From a virus, in the IMG/VR virus record IMGVR_UViG_3300037833_000033, positions 1-64,000 of that record: a stretch of DNA of 64,000 nt; one strand, written 5' to 3'. Below the pieces are notes generated by a model that had not been told where the DNA came from, searched no databases, and saw only the letters and a program-made list of their open reading frames with translations. The position numbers and the translations under genes were made by a program. Of this stretch, positions 23,344 through 32,125 are shown one piece after another. Position 1 is the first letter of the stretch, and every line of letters begins with the position of its first letter.

Positions 23344-24197
23344 TAAACATACTCCTCCACGGCGGCACCAAGCCTACGCAACTCCTTCACCACGCTCCGC
23401 CATATGGGCAAATCTGGGCCACCTTTGGGCCTGCGTCCAATCACCTTTTCGATCGCCTGCCTGTGGATCGGTCCATAGATGTGAGCTTCGATAAACTCTC
23501 CATCACCCGTGTGCGTCCCTTGCGTCACAAGAATATCTGCATATTCATCAGGTTTCGTGCCGCTAGAAATATGCGAATGTAGTTTCGCCATCGCAAGTAA
23601 ATTGCGCTCTTTCCATACCGCTCTGTAGCCGAGCGGAGCTTCTTGACCAGCGGTTATTCTTTGCTTCTGGCAGAAATTGAACGGGTTCTCTTCAAAAACG
23701 GAGGTTCTATGTGCGATCAAATTTTCACGGAGAGTTATATGGTAATCCCCATATGCCCTAACACCTACGCCGTTGAGACTTAATCCTGCAAAACTAATGT
23801 CTTTATAGAAAAATGGATTCACGGTGCTCTCTGCTGCATCTCTGCCGCGATCCCATTTATTGTCTTCTGGCAATCGAGATCCAGATCTTACTTGGCTGTG
23901 ATAAGTAACATATAATACGTTGTCGCTTTTCACTAGCGACTGGAGAACGCCAATATCTCGCGCCACAACACACTTCGATCCTGCCACGGCTAGTCCAAAA
24001 TCGCTGAGCACTGAGAGTGCATTTTTGGCGCCAGCCGAGGTGATAGCGTTCTGGACCCGCGCGTTGAGCGCGGTCCGCTCCTCGGTACGATCTGCAAATC
24101 GCACGTTTGGGAACCCAACATCGGAGCCGCAAGCAGCGCAATGCCGCTCCGAGGGCCGGACCGCAGTATTACAGTTTGAGCAGTGCGTTAGCGGCAT
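23343..24197 (-). CDS. Zinc-ribbon protein with ART/DUF3626-like region, partner of the TPR protein
   Basis: 284 residues from ATG 24197; a GTG at 24228-24230 would add 11. The N-terminus has CSNC and CAAC pairs forming a zinc ribbon. The central region contains VRAYGDYHITLRENLIAHRT, which resembles the YGDxxLxLR segment of DUF3626/ADP-ribosyltransferase-like proteins. Downstream are ERNLLAMAKLHSHISSG and EFIEAHIYGPIH. The likeness is by eye only. It could be the effector of the pair with the TPR protein. Lower GC than the phage backbone. Confidence 0.6.
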   Translation of the reverse strand: MPLTHCSNCNTAVRPSERHCAACGSDVGFPNVRFADRTEERTALNARVQNAITSAGAKNALSVLSDFGLAVAGSKCVVARDIGVLQSLVKSDNVLYVTYHSQVRSGSRLPEDNKWDRGRDAAESTVNPFFYKDISFAGLSLNGVGVRAYGDYHITLRENLIAHRTSVFEENPFNFCQKQRITAGQEAPLGYRAVWKERNLLAMAKLHSHISSGTKPDEYADILVTQGTHTGDGEFIEAHIYGPIHRQAIEKVIGRRPKGGPDLPIWRSVVKELRRLGAAVEEYV

Positions 24198-24341
24198 TCT
24201 TGGAGCTATCGGGACGATCCAGCAACACACGAGTTAGCAGTTGCAAATGGATTCGTCACCTTCGCTTTGGTTGCGCCTCCCATCCTTTGACCGCCACGCT
24301 CCCTCACGCTATGGCGCCCGTCCCCATAGACGGAGGGATCG

Positions 24342-24539
24342 TTGAAGAGGCTGTTTCTCAAGAGTGAAGGCAGGCTGAGCATCCTCGGCTGGATCGTCTT
24401 GCTGCTGTTGACCATCATCCCGCCCACTATGCTGTCCGACACTATTGACGTCCCGGAGTGGGTCGACTTCGCGATCTTCATCGTGTGGTTCATCATCGTG
24501 TCGTACGTGGCGCGGCGAGCTTGGGGAGTGCGGGTTTGA
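24342..24539 (+). CDS. Small two-helix membrane protein
   Basis: 65 residues from TTG 24342, with GGAGGG at 24332-24337 as ribosome binding site. Two hydrophobic helices (LGWIVLLLLTIIPPTML and FAIFIVWFIIVSYVA) are separated by an acidic turn. The unusual start is supported by the spacing. Function is unknown; accessory region. Confidence 0.6.
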   Translation: MKRLFLKSEGRLSILGWIVLLLLTIIPPTMLSDTIDVPEWVDFAIFIVWFIIVSYVARRAWGVRV

Positions 24540-24560
24540 GGGGGGCCGGGCTCTCACCCC

Positions 24561-24577
24561 ACCCCGATCATCTCGGC
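24561..24577 (+). repeat. 17-bp direct repeat, copy 1
   Basis: ACCCCGATCATCTCGGC, identical to 24889-24905. The core CCGA-N5-TCGG is a dyad. The two copies bracket the small gene at 24638-24826. Confidence 0.5.
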
Positions 24578-24637
24578 CCAGCCCAAGTGGCCCGGCTCCC
24601 CGCTCGCTGCTAGGCTCCCCGCGTGGAGGGTGTGGCG

Positions 24638-24826
24638 ATGAGAAAGCTAGCGAAGAGCGTCGGCGCAGTCGTCATCGCCCTCATGGCGACCGCGGTCGGT
24701 CTCTTCGTTCTCCTCGTCGTCTATCTGGCGCTCTGGCAGCAGAAGCCAGCCATGCCCTTGCGCGGACCAACGCCGACATGGGGCGGAGATTGGCCGGGCT
24801 GGAACGAGAGAACCTCGCGCCTTTGA
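24638..24826 (+). CDS. Small membrane protein between direct repeats
   Basis: 62 residues from ATG 24638 (MRKLAKSVGAVVIALMATAVG), with one strong membrane helix to LLVVYLALW and a tryptophan- and glycine-containing tail. A GTG at 24623 would add five residues. The gene is bracketed by two 17-bp direct repeats, suggesting a mobile cassette. Function is unknown. Confidence 0.5.
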   Translation: MRKLAKSVGAVVIALMATAVGLFVLLVVYLALWQQKPAMPLRGPTPTWGGDWPGWNERTSRL

Positions 24827-24888
24827 CTTGACCGACCTGAAACTTGGTCTGGTGCATGGGATCAGTCCGCCCCCTACACACTTACTCT

Positions 24889-24905
24889 ACCCCGATCATC
24901 TCGGC
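24889..24905 (+). repeat. 17-bp direct repeat, copy 2
   Basis: Exact copy of 24561-24577, 328 bases away. It lies between the small membrane gene and the end of the RTX adhesin gene. Confidence 0.5.
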
Positions 24906-24943
24906 TTGGGTTGAAGAGCGCCTCAAAGGCGCCCTCCCCCGCC

Positions 24944-26689
24944 TTACAGGATGAAGTCACCTTTCCCGAGATCGACGAGCCCTTCGAGCTTGATCGTGAA
25001 CTCGGCCTGCCTGTCGCCGTCGAGGTCCACTTGCACGAAGGTGTCGCCCTTCTTCTGCTCGAAGCGCAGCTCGTCGCCCGAGCCCTTGAAGCTCTTCTCG
25101 CCCCGCCACTTCAAGCTTCCCAGCCCGCTCAGGTCGATCTGATCTCCCTCAGCTTGAGAGAAGTCCAGGATCCGGTCGAACCCATTGGACGGGCTGTCCT
25201 TCGCGTTGGAGAACACGAACCGGTCCGCGCCTTCGCCCCCGAGCAGCACGTCGGCCCCGAGGCCGCCCTTCAGGATGTTGTCGCCCGATCCCCCCGAGAG
25301 TTGATCTTTGCCGCGACCGCCTATGTCGGGCAGATCGCCGATCGCGAGGGTAAACGCCTGCGAGGTGGCGGAGAGTCCGTCCTCATCGCTCGCCTTCACC
25401 TGCACGGCATAGGAGTTCTTCGTCTCGAAGTCGGCTCCACCCCTGAACCACAGCTCGGTGCCACGGATCTCGAACGAGCCCGCGTCCGATCCCACGAGGG
25501 AGAGGGTCTCGGTGCCGAGATCGTCGTCCGCGACAGTTACGTCCGCAACCTTCACGGCAGCCCCACCCTCGATCGCGGTGGTCACCTGGATACCCAGGGT
25601 CACGGCTGTGGGAGCATCGTTGACCCGCGTGTCGATGGTGTAGTTCGGCGAAGCGGTGGTGCGCCTTCCAGCATTTCCGAAGCCGTCGCTGACGCCACTC
25701 AGCGCGAGGGTGATCGCATTCGTGGCATCTGTGAAGTCGACCGCAGGCGTGAAGGTCCCCGTCCAGGTGACCCCGCCGTCATTGGAGGCCACACTCGAGA
25801 GCGTGCCGCCTTCAACAGTCAGGTCGGCATTGTTGAACCCCGTCACGGCTTCCGAGAAAGTGAACGTGACGAGCGAAGTTTCGCCTGCCGTGAGCGACGT
25901 GTCGGAGAGTTCGATAGCCACTGTCGGCGCCGTGCTGTCGACTGTCCAAGTGTAGGTGGCCGGTGTCGTATCGACATTGCCGGCCCTGTCTTTGGCTCGG
26001 ACTACCAGCGTATGTTCCCCATCTGGCACGCCCGTAAGCGGCAGAGAGGAACCCGTAGTCACAAACTTGCTGCCATCGAGAGACACTTCGAAGGCAATGC
26101 CGTCTCCAGTTCCGAACTCGAACGTGGCGTCGGTGCTGTTCGTCAGGGCGGCTGGTCCGCTGATGATGGTGGTATCAGGTGCCGATGTGTCGATGACGAG
26201 GTCCTTGTTGGCGCCGAGCGAGCCCGCTGTCCCGGGTGCAGGCAGCGTCAGGTCTGCATCGTTGCCTGAGCCGTCCTGGATCGAGCCGCCGTTGAGCGAC
26301 AATGCGTCAGTGCCGACGTAGTCGAGATCGGCGGAGGTATCGCCCTCCTGAACCGTGTAGATAAAGGTCAGGGTGCTGCCCGATGCGCTTGAGAGATTCA
26401 GCACGCGGTCGACGGTACCGGTCTCCAAGGTCAGCTGAGGCGCGCCTGCGACGGTAACATCGCCGTTGAAGTTGACCTGAACGGAAATGACATCTCCTGC
26501 TTTCAGAGAGGCGTCAGGGCGGCTCGAGCTAACGCTCGTCACAGCCAGCGGAGGCAGGGCGAGAGCAAGCATCGACCCTGTTCCTTCTTGGTAAGACGCA
26601 GGCGATCCTGCTCCTGCTGTCGGTATTGCTAGGCTTTCCCCGCTGCCTCCATGCCCAATATCGTCAGTAAAGTGGAACGTCCCAGCCAT
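24944..26689 (-). CDS. RTX adhesin-like protein with Ig-like/cadherin-like domains
   Basis: 581 residues from ATG 26689, preceded by GGGGG. The order is a short N-terminus, a bacterial Ig-like domain (VISVQVNFNGDVTVAG), a second (DTTIISGPAALTNSTDATF with DRAGNVDTTP), a third (LTAGETSLVTFTFSEAV), a cadherin-like domain (VTVADDDLGTETLSLVGSD) and a C-terminal RTX block (GGSGDNILKGGLGADVLLGG) with a M10-C-like end. RTX repeats bind calcium and such proteins leave by type I secretion without an N-terminal signal. No transporter lies nearby. It separates the tail tube gene from the accessory cassettes and is likely a lysogenic conversion gene. Confidence 0.85.
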   Translation of the reverse strand: MAGTFHFTDDIGHGGSGESLAIPTAGAGSPASYQEGTGSMLALALPPLAVTSVSSSRPDASLKAGDVISVQVNFNGDVTVAGAPQLTLETGTVDRVLNLSSASGSTLTFIYTVQEGDTSADLDYVGTDALSLNGGSIQDGSGNDADLTLPAPGTAGSLGANKDLVIDTSAPDTTIISGPAALTNSTDATFEFGTGDGIAFEVSLDGSKFVTTGSSLPLTGVPDGEHTLVVRAKDRAGNVDTTPATYTWTVDSTAPTVAIELSDTSLTAGETSLVTFTFSEAVTGFNNADLTVEGGTLSSVASNDGGVTWTGTFTPAVDFTDATNAITLALSGVSDGFGNAGRRTTASPNYTIDTRVNDAPTAVTLGIQVTTAIEGGAAVKVADVTVADDDLGTETLSLVGSDAGSFEIRGTELWFRGGADFETKNSYAVQVKASDEDGLSATSQAFTLAIGDLPDIGGRGKDQLSGGSGDNILKGGLGADVLLGGEGADRFVFSNAKDSPSNGFDRILDFSQAEGDQIDLSGLGSLKWRGEKSFKGSGDELRFEQKKGDTFVQVDLDGDRQAEFTIKLEGLVDLGKGDFIL

Positions 26690-26833
26690 TGTGCCCCCAA
26701 ACCTTTGCCCATTCGTGGGCTTGAGCGGCAGCCCTACAAAATCGCTATGTTGCACACAACTTGCCTAGCATCGGGCCTATTGCCGCGCCTCCGCTCCTAC
26801 ACCCGGACGTCCGGGAGGTTGAGGGGCCCGCCC

Positions 26834-27040
26834 TCACCTCTTTGGCTTCTGGGCTGACGGCTCGACTACGGAAGCGGGCGCCTCGGCCGGCGCGGGAGAG
26901 GGCTTCTCTCGCGCATGTCCCTTCTCGATGAGGAGATCGGCGTAGGCGACCGCGATCTCGACCTCCTCGCCCTTGGCGAACGAGCGCCGCTTGCCGTTCG
27001 GATAGCCCGTGAAAGCTTCGCTGATCACGACGGTCTTCAT
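26834..27040 (-). CDS. Small phage protein beside the tail tube gene
   Basis: 68 residues. MKTVVISEAFTGYPNGKRRSF and a helical middle (YADLLIEKGHA) are followed by a proline/alanine tail. Small proteins of this pattern follow capsid or tail tube genes in alphaproteobacterial phages. The exact role is unknown. Confidence 0.65.
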   Translation of the reverse strand: MKTVVISEAFTGYPNGKRRSFAKGEEVEIAVAYADLLIEKGHAREKPSPAPAEAPASVVEPSAQKPKR

Positions 27041-27079
27041 GATGGTGCTCCTTGCTCCGGTGGGGCCTCGGCGCGCCGA

Positions 27080-28009
27080 TCAGGCGACCGCGCGCGTGAT
27101 CTTCAGGGTGCAGGCCTCCGTGGCGTCGTAGACGCCCTGGAACGGGATCATGACCATGATGTCATCGTCGTTCCCGCCGGCCGTGACGTCGCCGTCGCCG
27201 AGAACCGCCTTCGGGATCAGGAAGGTGTACTTCTCGCCCGTGTCGACGCCGACCGTGAAGGAGATCGCGGCGCTGCCGTGATCGAGCACCGCCTGGTACA
27301 GGTCGTTGCTCTCAAAATAGCACTCCAGCGTGCCGGAGAGCTCGAACCGGCCCTCCCCGAACTCGGCCGAGAACTTCGAGCCGACCTCGGGACGCTCCCG
27401 CAGGTTGTTCGTCGTGTCAAACCGGATCCGGCGGACCCGAGGCGCCGGCGTGATGGACCCGACCGTCATGCTCGCCACGTTCGCCGAGGCAGTCGAGACG
27501 GGGTTGTCGTTCATGGCCGGGTAGGTTGCCCCGGTGATCGCCGCCGTGGCGAGCGTCTCCTTCTGGCCCAGGAGACTGATCGACCCCGTGACGCGCTCCT
27601 GGGCGCCGATGTCGAGCGAGAAGCCGTTGACCATGCAGCCGGTGAAGCGGCGGAACGAATCCGTGGCGCCGAGCTCGATGGTCTCCTCGACCGTGAATGA
27701 CTTGCGCGTGACGCCGTTCTTCAGGACGTTGGTCGACCAGGAGCCGAACAGAGCGCCTTCCAGGAGATCGTCCCAGGTCGCGTAGGTCAGCTCGAACGAG
27801 TAGGACCCGCTGGCGCCCAGGCCGAGGAGGAACTGATCCCGGACGTTGCGGTCGGGCTGCCGTTCGGCGGACGTGCCGGTGCGCTTGTTAGTGCGCATGC
27901 CGCCGTCGGTCGTGCGCAGCGACTTGAGGGTCGGCGTGGCAGGGGTGGTGCCGTAGGTTGCTTCCGCGATGTATGCGACGCGGATCCCTGCGCCTGAAGC
28001 GAAGGCCAT
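27080..28009 (-). CDS. Major tail tube protein
   Basis: 309 residues from ATG 28009. It starts MAFASGAGIRVAYIAEATYGTTPATP, the usual beginning of phage tail tube proteins, and continues with beta-rich segments (YSFELTYATWDDLLEGALF, FTGCMVNGFSLDIGAQERVTGSI). It follows the tail terminator gene. It polymerises around the tape measure to form the tail tube. Confidence 0.85.
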   Translation of the reverse strand: MAFASGAGIRVAYIAEATYGTTPATPTLKSLRTTDGGMRTNKRTGTSAERQPDRNVRDQFLLGLGASGSYSFELTYATWDDLLEGALFGSWSTNVLKNGVTRKSFTVEETIELGATDSFRRFTGCMVNGFSLDIGAQERVTGSISLLGQKETLATAAITGATYPAMNDNPVSTASANVASMTVGSITPAPRVRRIRFDTTNNLRERPEVGSKFSAEFGEGRFELSGTLECYFESNDLYQAVLDHGSAAISFTVGVDTGEKYTFLIPKAVLGDGDVTAGGNDDDIMVMIPFQGVYDATEACTLKITRAVA

Positions 28010-28044
28010 GGTGTGCTCCTGTGAGGTTAGAGAGGCGAGCGGAT

Positions 28045-28446
28045 CTAAAACAGCTCGTCGCGGTGGAAGGGGACGATGATCGTCATGACGAGCCAGGGAG
28101 ATTCCTGGCCAGTGTTCGAGACGTAGGGGGTGTCGCAGGTGATGTTCGCGAACTGCGCGCCCTGGAACACGGCGAGGGCGTGATCCGCGAGGACGCGGGC
28201 GGCCTGGGTCCCCTGTCCTCCCGGGGTGTAGATCTCCACGAAGATCACGCCGACGTGCCGGTGCAGGTTCGAGCCGGGGGAGCCGGTCGACACGCGCCGG
28301 GCCTCGCCGTTCCGGATCGTCAGGCGGCACCAGGCGGCGTTCTTCGGCGGGTCGAAGGAATGGCCCTCATAGGCTGTGCGGGTCCTGTTGTTCCAGGACG
28401 TCTCCCACCGCCCCTCGATCGCCTCCCGCTCGCTCGCGTAGCCCAT
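28045..28446 (-). CDS. Tail terminator-like protein (DUF4128 type)
   Basis: 133 residues. WCRLTIRNGEARRVSTGSPG, VGVIFVEIYTPGGQGTQAAR and VLADHALAVFQG are the pattern of DUF4128 phage proteins placed between the head-tail connector set and the tail tube. It should cap the tail tube and join it to the head. It starts one base after the neighbouring stop. Confidence 0.75.
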   Translation of the reverse strand: MGYASEREAIEGRWETSWNNRTRTAYEGHSFDPPKNAAWCRLTIRNGEARRVSTGSPGSNLHRHVGVIFVEIYTPGGQGTQAARVLADHALAVFQGAQFANITCDTPYVSNTGQESPWLVMTIIVPFHRDELF

Positions 28447-29006
28447 CAGAGGCTCCGGAAATGGGTGTTGAGCTCGGCGATCGTCACGGCGACGATACCC
28501 ATCGGAGCCTGCTTGCTGTGGCCGTTCTCAAGCGGGTCGGCGTAGGGCAGGTTGTTGACAAGATAGATGGCTACCTTGTCGGTCAGACCCGCAATGACGG
28601 CTGATCCGGCGGCGATCGTGGCTTGCCCCGAAGGGTCGACAGCATCGATCACGCCTGCCGGCCGTGAACCTATGCCGACTTGCCAGTTCGCTCGGAACCT
28701 GCCGCCGACGTAGCCCTTGCCGACCGCCAGCGGGATCTGCTTCTTCATGGAAGCGGTGCTCGTCGCCTTGCGACGCCGCCCGGGGTTCGCCCGGTTGTAT
28801 GCCTCGTTCTCGCCAGCGGTCACCGCCCTCTTGAGGTGAACAACCTGGTTGGGCCGCCACAGGTCGGGGTTGCCGACCGGCGACTTCATCACGACGCGAT
28901 GCAGGGCCTCCAGGGCAATGAATCGCGTCACCTCTACGACCTTGTCCTCAACGAGCTCCTTAGACAGAGCGTCGAGGTGAAGGCCGAACTCGCGGGCGTT
29001 GGCCAT
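28446..29006 (-). CDS. HK97 gp10-like minor tail/neck protein
   Basis: 186 residues. It has MANAREFGLHLDALSKELVED, a central LHRVVMKSPVGNPDLWRP (the common MKSPVGNP-type element of gp10-like proteins), a basic loop (NPGRRRKATSTASMKK) and the C-terminal VNNLPYADPLENGHSKQAP. Position between neck and terminator genes supports a role in head-tail joining. Confidence 0.8.
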   Translation of the reverse strand: MANAREFGLHLDALSKELVEDKVVEVTRFIALEALHRVVMKSPVGNPDLWRPNQVVHLKRAVTAGENEAYNRANPGRRRKATSTASMKKQIPLAVGKGYVGGRFRANWQVGIGSRPAGVIDAVDPSGQATIAAGSAVIAGLTDKVAIYLVNNLPYADPLENGHSKQAPMGIVAVTIAELNTHFRSL

Positions 29007-29389
29007 CAGACCGGCCTCACGATGGCGGCCGAGAGGCCGCCGGCCCGCAGGAGGTCCCTGCCTCGGACCACAGCGAAGACGGTGCCCGAAACGGTCATGC
29101 GGTCATTCTCGACCGGGATGAGGGAGAAGCCCTCGAGGTAGACGAGGTCCTCGTTCTGGCTCGCCACATAGCCCGGGAAGGGATCGGCGGCCGATCCAAG
29201 CTGCTCGGTCGCGAAAAGGACGCGCCCGGAGGCGGTCTGAGGGGCCGTAGCGACGTACTGGCCTGTCGCCGCATTGTAGGTGTCGGAGCCCGCGGCCCGG
29301 CTGAGCGTGCCCGTCTTGATTACGTCGGGCAACTCCGCGGCCGCGGCGTCGAAGGCCTCCTTGGCGATGGCGGCGACGGAGGTGCTCAT
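29006..29389 (-). CDS. Head-tail joining protein
   Basis: 127 residues from ATG 29389, which overlaps the upstream stop (TGATG). The sequence IKTGTLSRAAGSDTYNAATG, VASQNEDLVYLEGFSLIPVENDRM and FAVVRGRDLLRAGG resembles small beta-barrel joining proteins of the phage neck. The family is not assigned. Confidence 0.65.
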   Translation of the reverse strand: MSTSVAAIAKEAFDAAAAELPDVIKTGTLSRAAGSDTYNAATGQYVATAPQTASGRVLFATEQLGSAADPFPGYVASQNEDLVYLEGFSLIPVENDRMTVSGTVFAVVRGRDLLRAGGLSAAIVRPV

Positions 29390-29907
29390 CACACCCTCAC
29401 GGCCGTGCCGACGAAGTTCGAGGTGGCGTCGATCAGGCCTACCAGGAGCCCGTCCACACGCGAGAAGCGGGGCGAGCGGGCCGGGAGCGCGTACTCCGTC
29501 TCGGTCTCGACAGGACCCGCCTTAACCCGCTTCCGGGAGACGGCCGCCGTCTGGTCCGGCCGGGTGTCGAGGCTGGCGCCCTCCAGGATCGCGATCGCGA
29601 CCTCGATGGTGGCGTGCTTCACGGCCCGAGGCACGGAAGTGGAGGCTATGGAGAAGCCTTCGGGGTCCACAGCGCCGACACGAGGCCACGCCAGGCCCTG
29701 CAGGGCCGTCGCACGGCGCCCTTTCCAGCGGCCGTGGTAGGTCGCCTCGATCCAGGCCGTGGCGCGCCGCAAGGCCCGCTCCTGGGCCGCGAGATCGACA
29801 GCCTCGGCCGGCGCGTTCCGCGCGACGTCATAGGCGTCCATCTCCTCGACCGAGGCGTAGCTCTCGGCGAGGTCCATTCCGGTACCGTCTTCGACGATCA
29901 GCGCCAT
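29389..29907 (-). CDS. Head-tail connector, DnaT-like family
   Basis: 172 residues. MALIVEDGTGMDLAESYASVEEMDAY followed by ALRRATAWIEATYHGRWKG and LAWPRVGAVDPEG are typical of the phage family named after DnaT (DnaT_2). In phages it is found in the neck gene cluster and is thought to be a head completion protein. A related sequence lies on the other strand at 14996-15370. Confidence 0.8.
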   Translation of the reverse strand: MALIVEDGTGMDLAESYASVEEMDAYDVARNAPAEAVDLAAQERALRRATAWIEATYHGRWKGRRATALQGLAWPRVGAVDPEGFSIASTSVPRAVKHATIEVAIAILEGASLDTRPDQTAAVSRKRVKAGPVETETEYALPARSPRFSRVDGLLVGLIDATSNFVGTAVRV

Positions 29908-29910
29908 CCG

Positions 29911-30150
29911 TCAGGCCTTGCTCGCGTCTTCGATAATGTCGCGCTGGGCGACCGTCAGAGCGCCGACGAGCTCCATGAAGCTGTGCTCAGCGCTCCACCG
30001 GTTCCCGACTTCGCGACCCTCTTCCATGGTCACGATGCAGACGGCCCGCATGCGACCCGCCTCCGCGATGGCGAGAGCCTCCCGGAGGAGCTCGGCGCAC
30101 TTGGCCGAGGCTTCCTCCGGGACCGTCACGAGGTGGACCGTCCTGGTCAC
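29911..30150 (-). CDS. Small phage protein of unknown function
   Basis: 79 residues with two helices (SAKCAELLREALAIAEAGRM and ELVGALTVAQRDIIEDASKA) around a beta segment (RAVCIVTMEEG). It lies among neck genes and overlaps the next gene by four bases. Confidence 0.65.
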   Translation of the reverse strand: MTRTVHLVTVPEEASAKCAELLREALAIAEAGRMRAVCIVTMEEGREVGNRWSAEHSFMELVGALTVAQRDIIEDASKA

Positions 30151-30785
30151 GCCTGGCCGCGCCGCTCGAGCTCTGCCTCGATCGCCTTGTCAGCGTCGTC
30201 ACCATTCCGGACCGGACCGTCCGACACCTGCGAGGCGAGCGAACGCTTCTGCTGCCAGGGCAGTTCCCGCCAGTTCTCGGGGATGTTCACGACGCCGGAA
30301 TCTGTGCCCGTGCCGCCCGACGTGGCCGCCTCGCGGATCGCAGCAGCGGCAGCCTCGGCATTCGCCACGGCATCGGCGACCTCGGGCTTGATGCCGCCCG
30401 GCCGGTCTTCCATGCCTCGAGCCTCGCGCATCTGGGCGGCCGACTTGTCCACGAAGGCGCCGAGGTTGTTCTCGAACTCGGTCGCCTGCTTGTCGGGGTA
30501 GCGGACGTCGGTCGGCGTCGGCTCGCTGTAGGTGCCGCTTGGGTTCTTCACGGATGCGGTCGCGTCGAGGCCCGCTCCGCCGGTCTGACCGAAGTTGCCG
30601 GCGACCTTCCGCTTCGCGTCGAGCTCGGCGTAGAGCTTGCGCTCCTCGTCGGTCAGGCCGTCGTTGCCGGCGGCTTCCTTGGCCTCGGCGTCGAAGGGGG
30701 TGTGCTGCTTCGGGTCGAAGTCCGACTTGTTGATGATGGCGAAGCTGTCGCCGCTCTTGATGCGGATGGTTTCCACCTGGCTCAT
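30147..30785 (-). CDS. Phage protein between capsid and neck genes
   Basis: 212 residues. The N-terminus is structured (ETIRIKSGDSFAIINKSDFDP) and followed by a long polar, probably disordered region and a C-terminal helical motif WRELPWQQKRSLASQVSDGP. Proteins of this pattern follow capsid genes in related phages and may be head-decoration or connector factors. The role is unknown. Confidence 0.65.
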   Translation of the reverse strand: MSQVETIRIKSGDSFAIINKSDFDPKQHTPFDAEAKEAAGNDGLTDEERKLYAELDAKRKVAGNFGQTGGAGLDATASVKNPSGTYSEPTPTDVRYPDKQATEFENNLGAFVDKSAAQMREARGMEDRPGGIKPEVADAVANAEAAAAAIREAATSGGTGTDSGVVNIPENWRELPWQQKRSLASQVSDGPVRNGDDADKAIEAELERRGQA

Positions 30786-30855
30786 GGCCGGTCCTTTCGA
30801 GATGCAAAGAGAGGGATGACGCGGCGAAGACCGCGCCAGATCGATGCGGCCGCGA

Positions 30856-32001
30856 TCAACCCATCAGGATCGCGATGTGCTCCGACTTCACGACGCCGAC
30901 GCCCCAGGCGAGGCCGACCTCCCACCGCATGCGGCGGTACTCGGCGTACTGGCGGACCTCGAAGACGATGCCGGATGCGGGATCGGTGACGAGCTGCGCG
31001 TCGATCGCGGAATCGCCGCCCTCCGGAGCCGCCGGAGCGCGGGCCGCCAGCACCATGGCGTCCTGGGTGAAGGCGAGGTTGGCGGTGTAGTTGTTGCCGA
31101 CCGTAATGGCGGTGTTGTCCGCCGCTGCGACGAGCAGGCCCGGGCGGTTGAGCGCCAGAGCGCTGCCGGTGAGCCCGGCGCTGACGTACTTGTTGGTGTC
31201 GCCCGCGAAGGTGACCACGTCGCCCGCCGCCACCGTGCCGGTCCCGGTGTCGACCACGATGGAGGTGTCGCCGACGGCCTCCCCAGAGACGTTGTTCACG
31301 AGGTAGCCGGTGCCGGTGCCCTTGGTGTGGAGCGGCACGCCCGCGCTGTAGCCCAGCCGGAAGCCCATGACCTGGTTGAGCACGCGCTGGCGCAGCAGAT
31401 CGTCCGTCGCGGCCTCGTTGGCCTTGAACAGGATGGACTGCTTGCCCTCCAGGTTAAAGCGCGCGGCCGAGCCGACGACGAGGGTACGTCCCGCCTGCGG
31501 CGCGCCGTTCTCGTCGAGGATGCGGTTCACGCCCGCGAAGTCAGTCAGGTCGCCTGCCGTGCCGAAGGGCGCGGTGCCAGCCGTGCCATAGGCACGCGAG
31601 GCGGCCTTGTAGCCTGCAGCCACAAGATCGACCTCGACCTGATTGGCGATCCAGCGGAAGGCCTGGGCGAACTGGTCGGCCAGCACGCGATTGTACTGAC
31701 CGCCGGGGCCGAGCGCGCGCTGCTCCTCGCCGTTCCAGCGAACGGGCGAGTACTTGGACTTCGTGATCGCGACGGCTTGCGTTCCGAGCACGACGTCGCC
31801 GTCGTCCGGCGGAACGGAGGCCGGGGTGATGTTGCCGCCGGTGGCGGCCGGCACCACGGGGACGGTCACGGTCTGGCCGACCGCGGCGCGCTCCATGGTG
31901 GCGTCGCGCTGGACGGCCGGGATCATCCCGATCAGTTCGCGGGAGACGACGTTCAGGCCGGCGAAGATGCTCGGCATGATGGCAGTGATGTTGTTCGCCA
32001 T
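30856..32001 (-). CDS. Major capsid protein, P22-coat-like
   Basis: 381 residues. It begins MANNITAIMPSIFAGLNVVSREL, the standard N-terminus of P22-type coat proteins, and contains QTVTVPVVPAATGGNITPA, WNGEEQRALGPGG and a C-terminal VFEVRQYAEYRRMRWEVGLAWG. It follows the scaffold gene, as expected. It forms the HK97-fold head shell. Confidence 0.9.
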   Translation of the reverse strand: MANNITAIMPSIFAGLNVVSRELIGMIPAVQRDATMERAAVGQTVTVPVVPAATGGNITPASVPPDDGDVVLGTQAVAITKSKYSPVRWNGEEQRALGPGGQYNRVLADQFAQAFRWIANQVEVDLVAAGYKAASRAYGTAGTAPFGTAGDLTDFAGVNRILDENGAPQAGRTLVVGSAARFNLEGKQSILFKANEAATDDLLRQRVLNQVMGFRLGYSAGVPLHTKGTGTGYLVNNVSGEAVGDTSIVVDTGTGTVAAGDVVTFAGDTNKYVSAGLTGSALALNRPGLLVAAADNTAITVGNNYTANLAFTQDAMVLAARAPAAPEGGDSAIDAQLVTDPASGIVFEVRQYAEYRRMRWEVGLAWGVGVVKSEHIAILMG

Positions 32002-32125
32002 AGGGCGCCCTTTCTGAATGGTTGGATCGTGCGGAATGGGTCATCCGACCCGAGCGCCTTCCCCCATCCAGGGTCTGGCCAGTCGCGCTTGGTGAGCCGG
32101 GTCGCGCGGCCGGCAGCGGGTCAGG

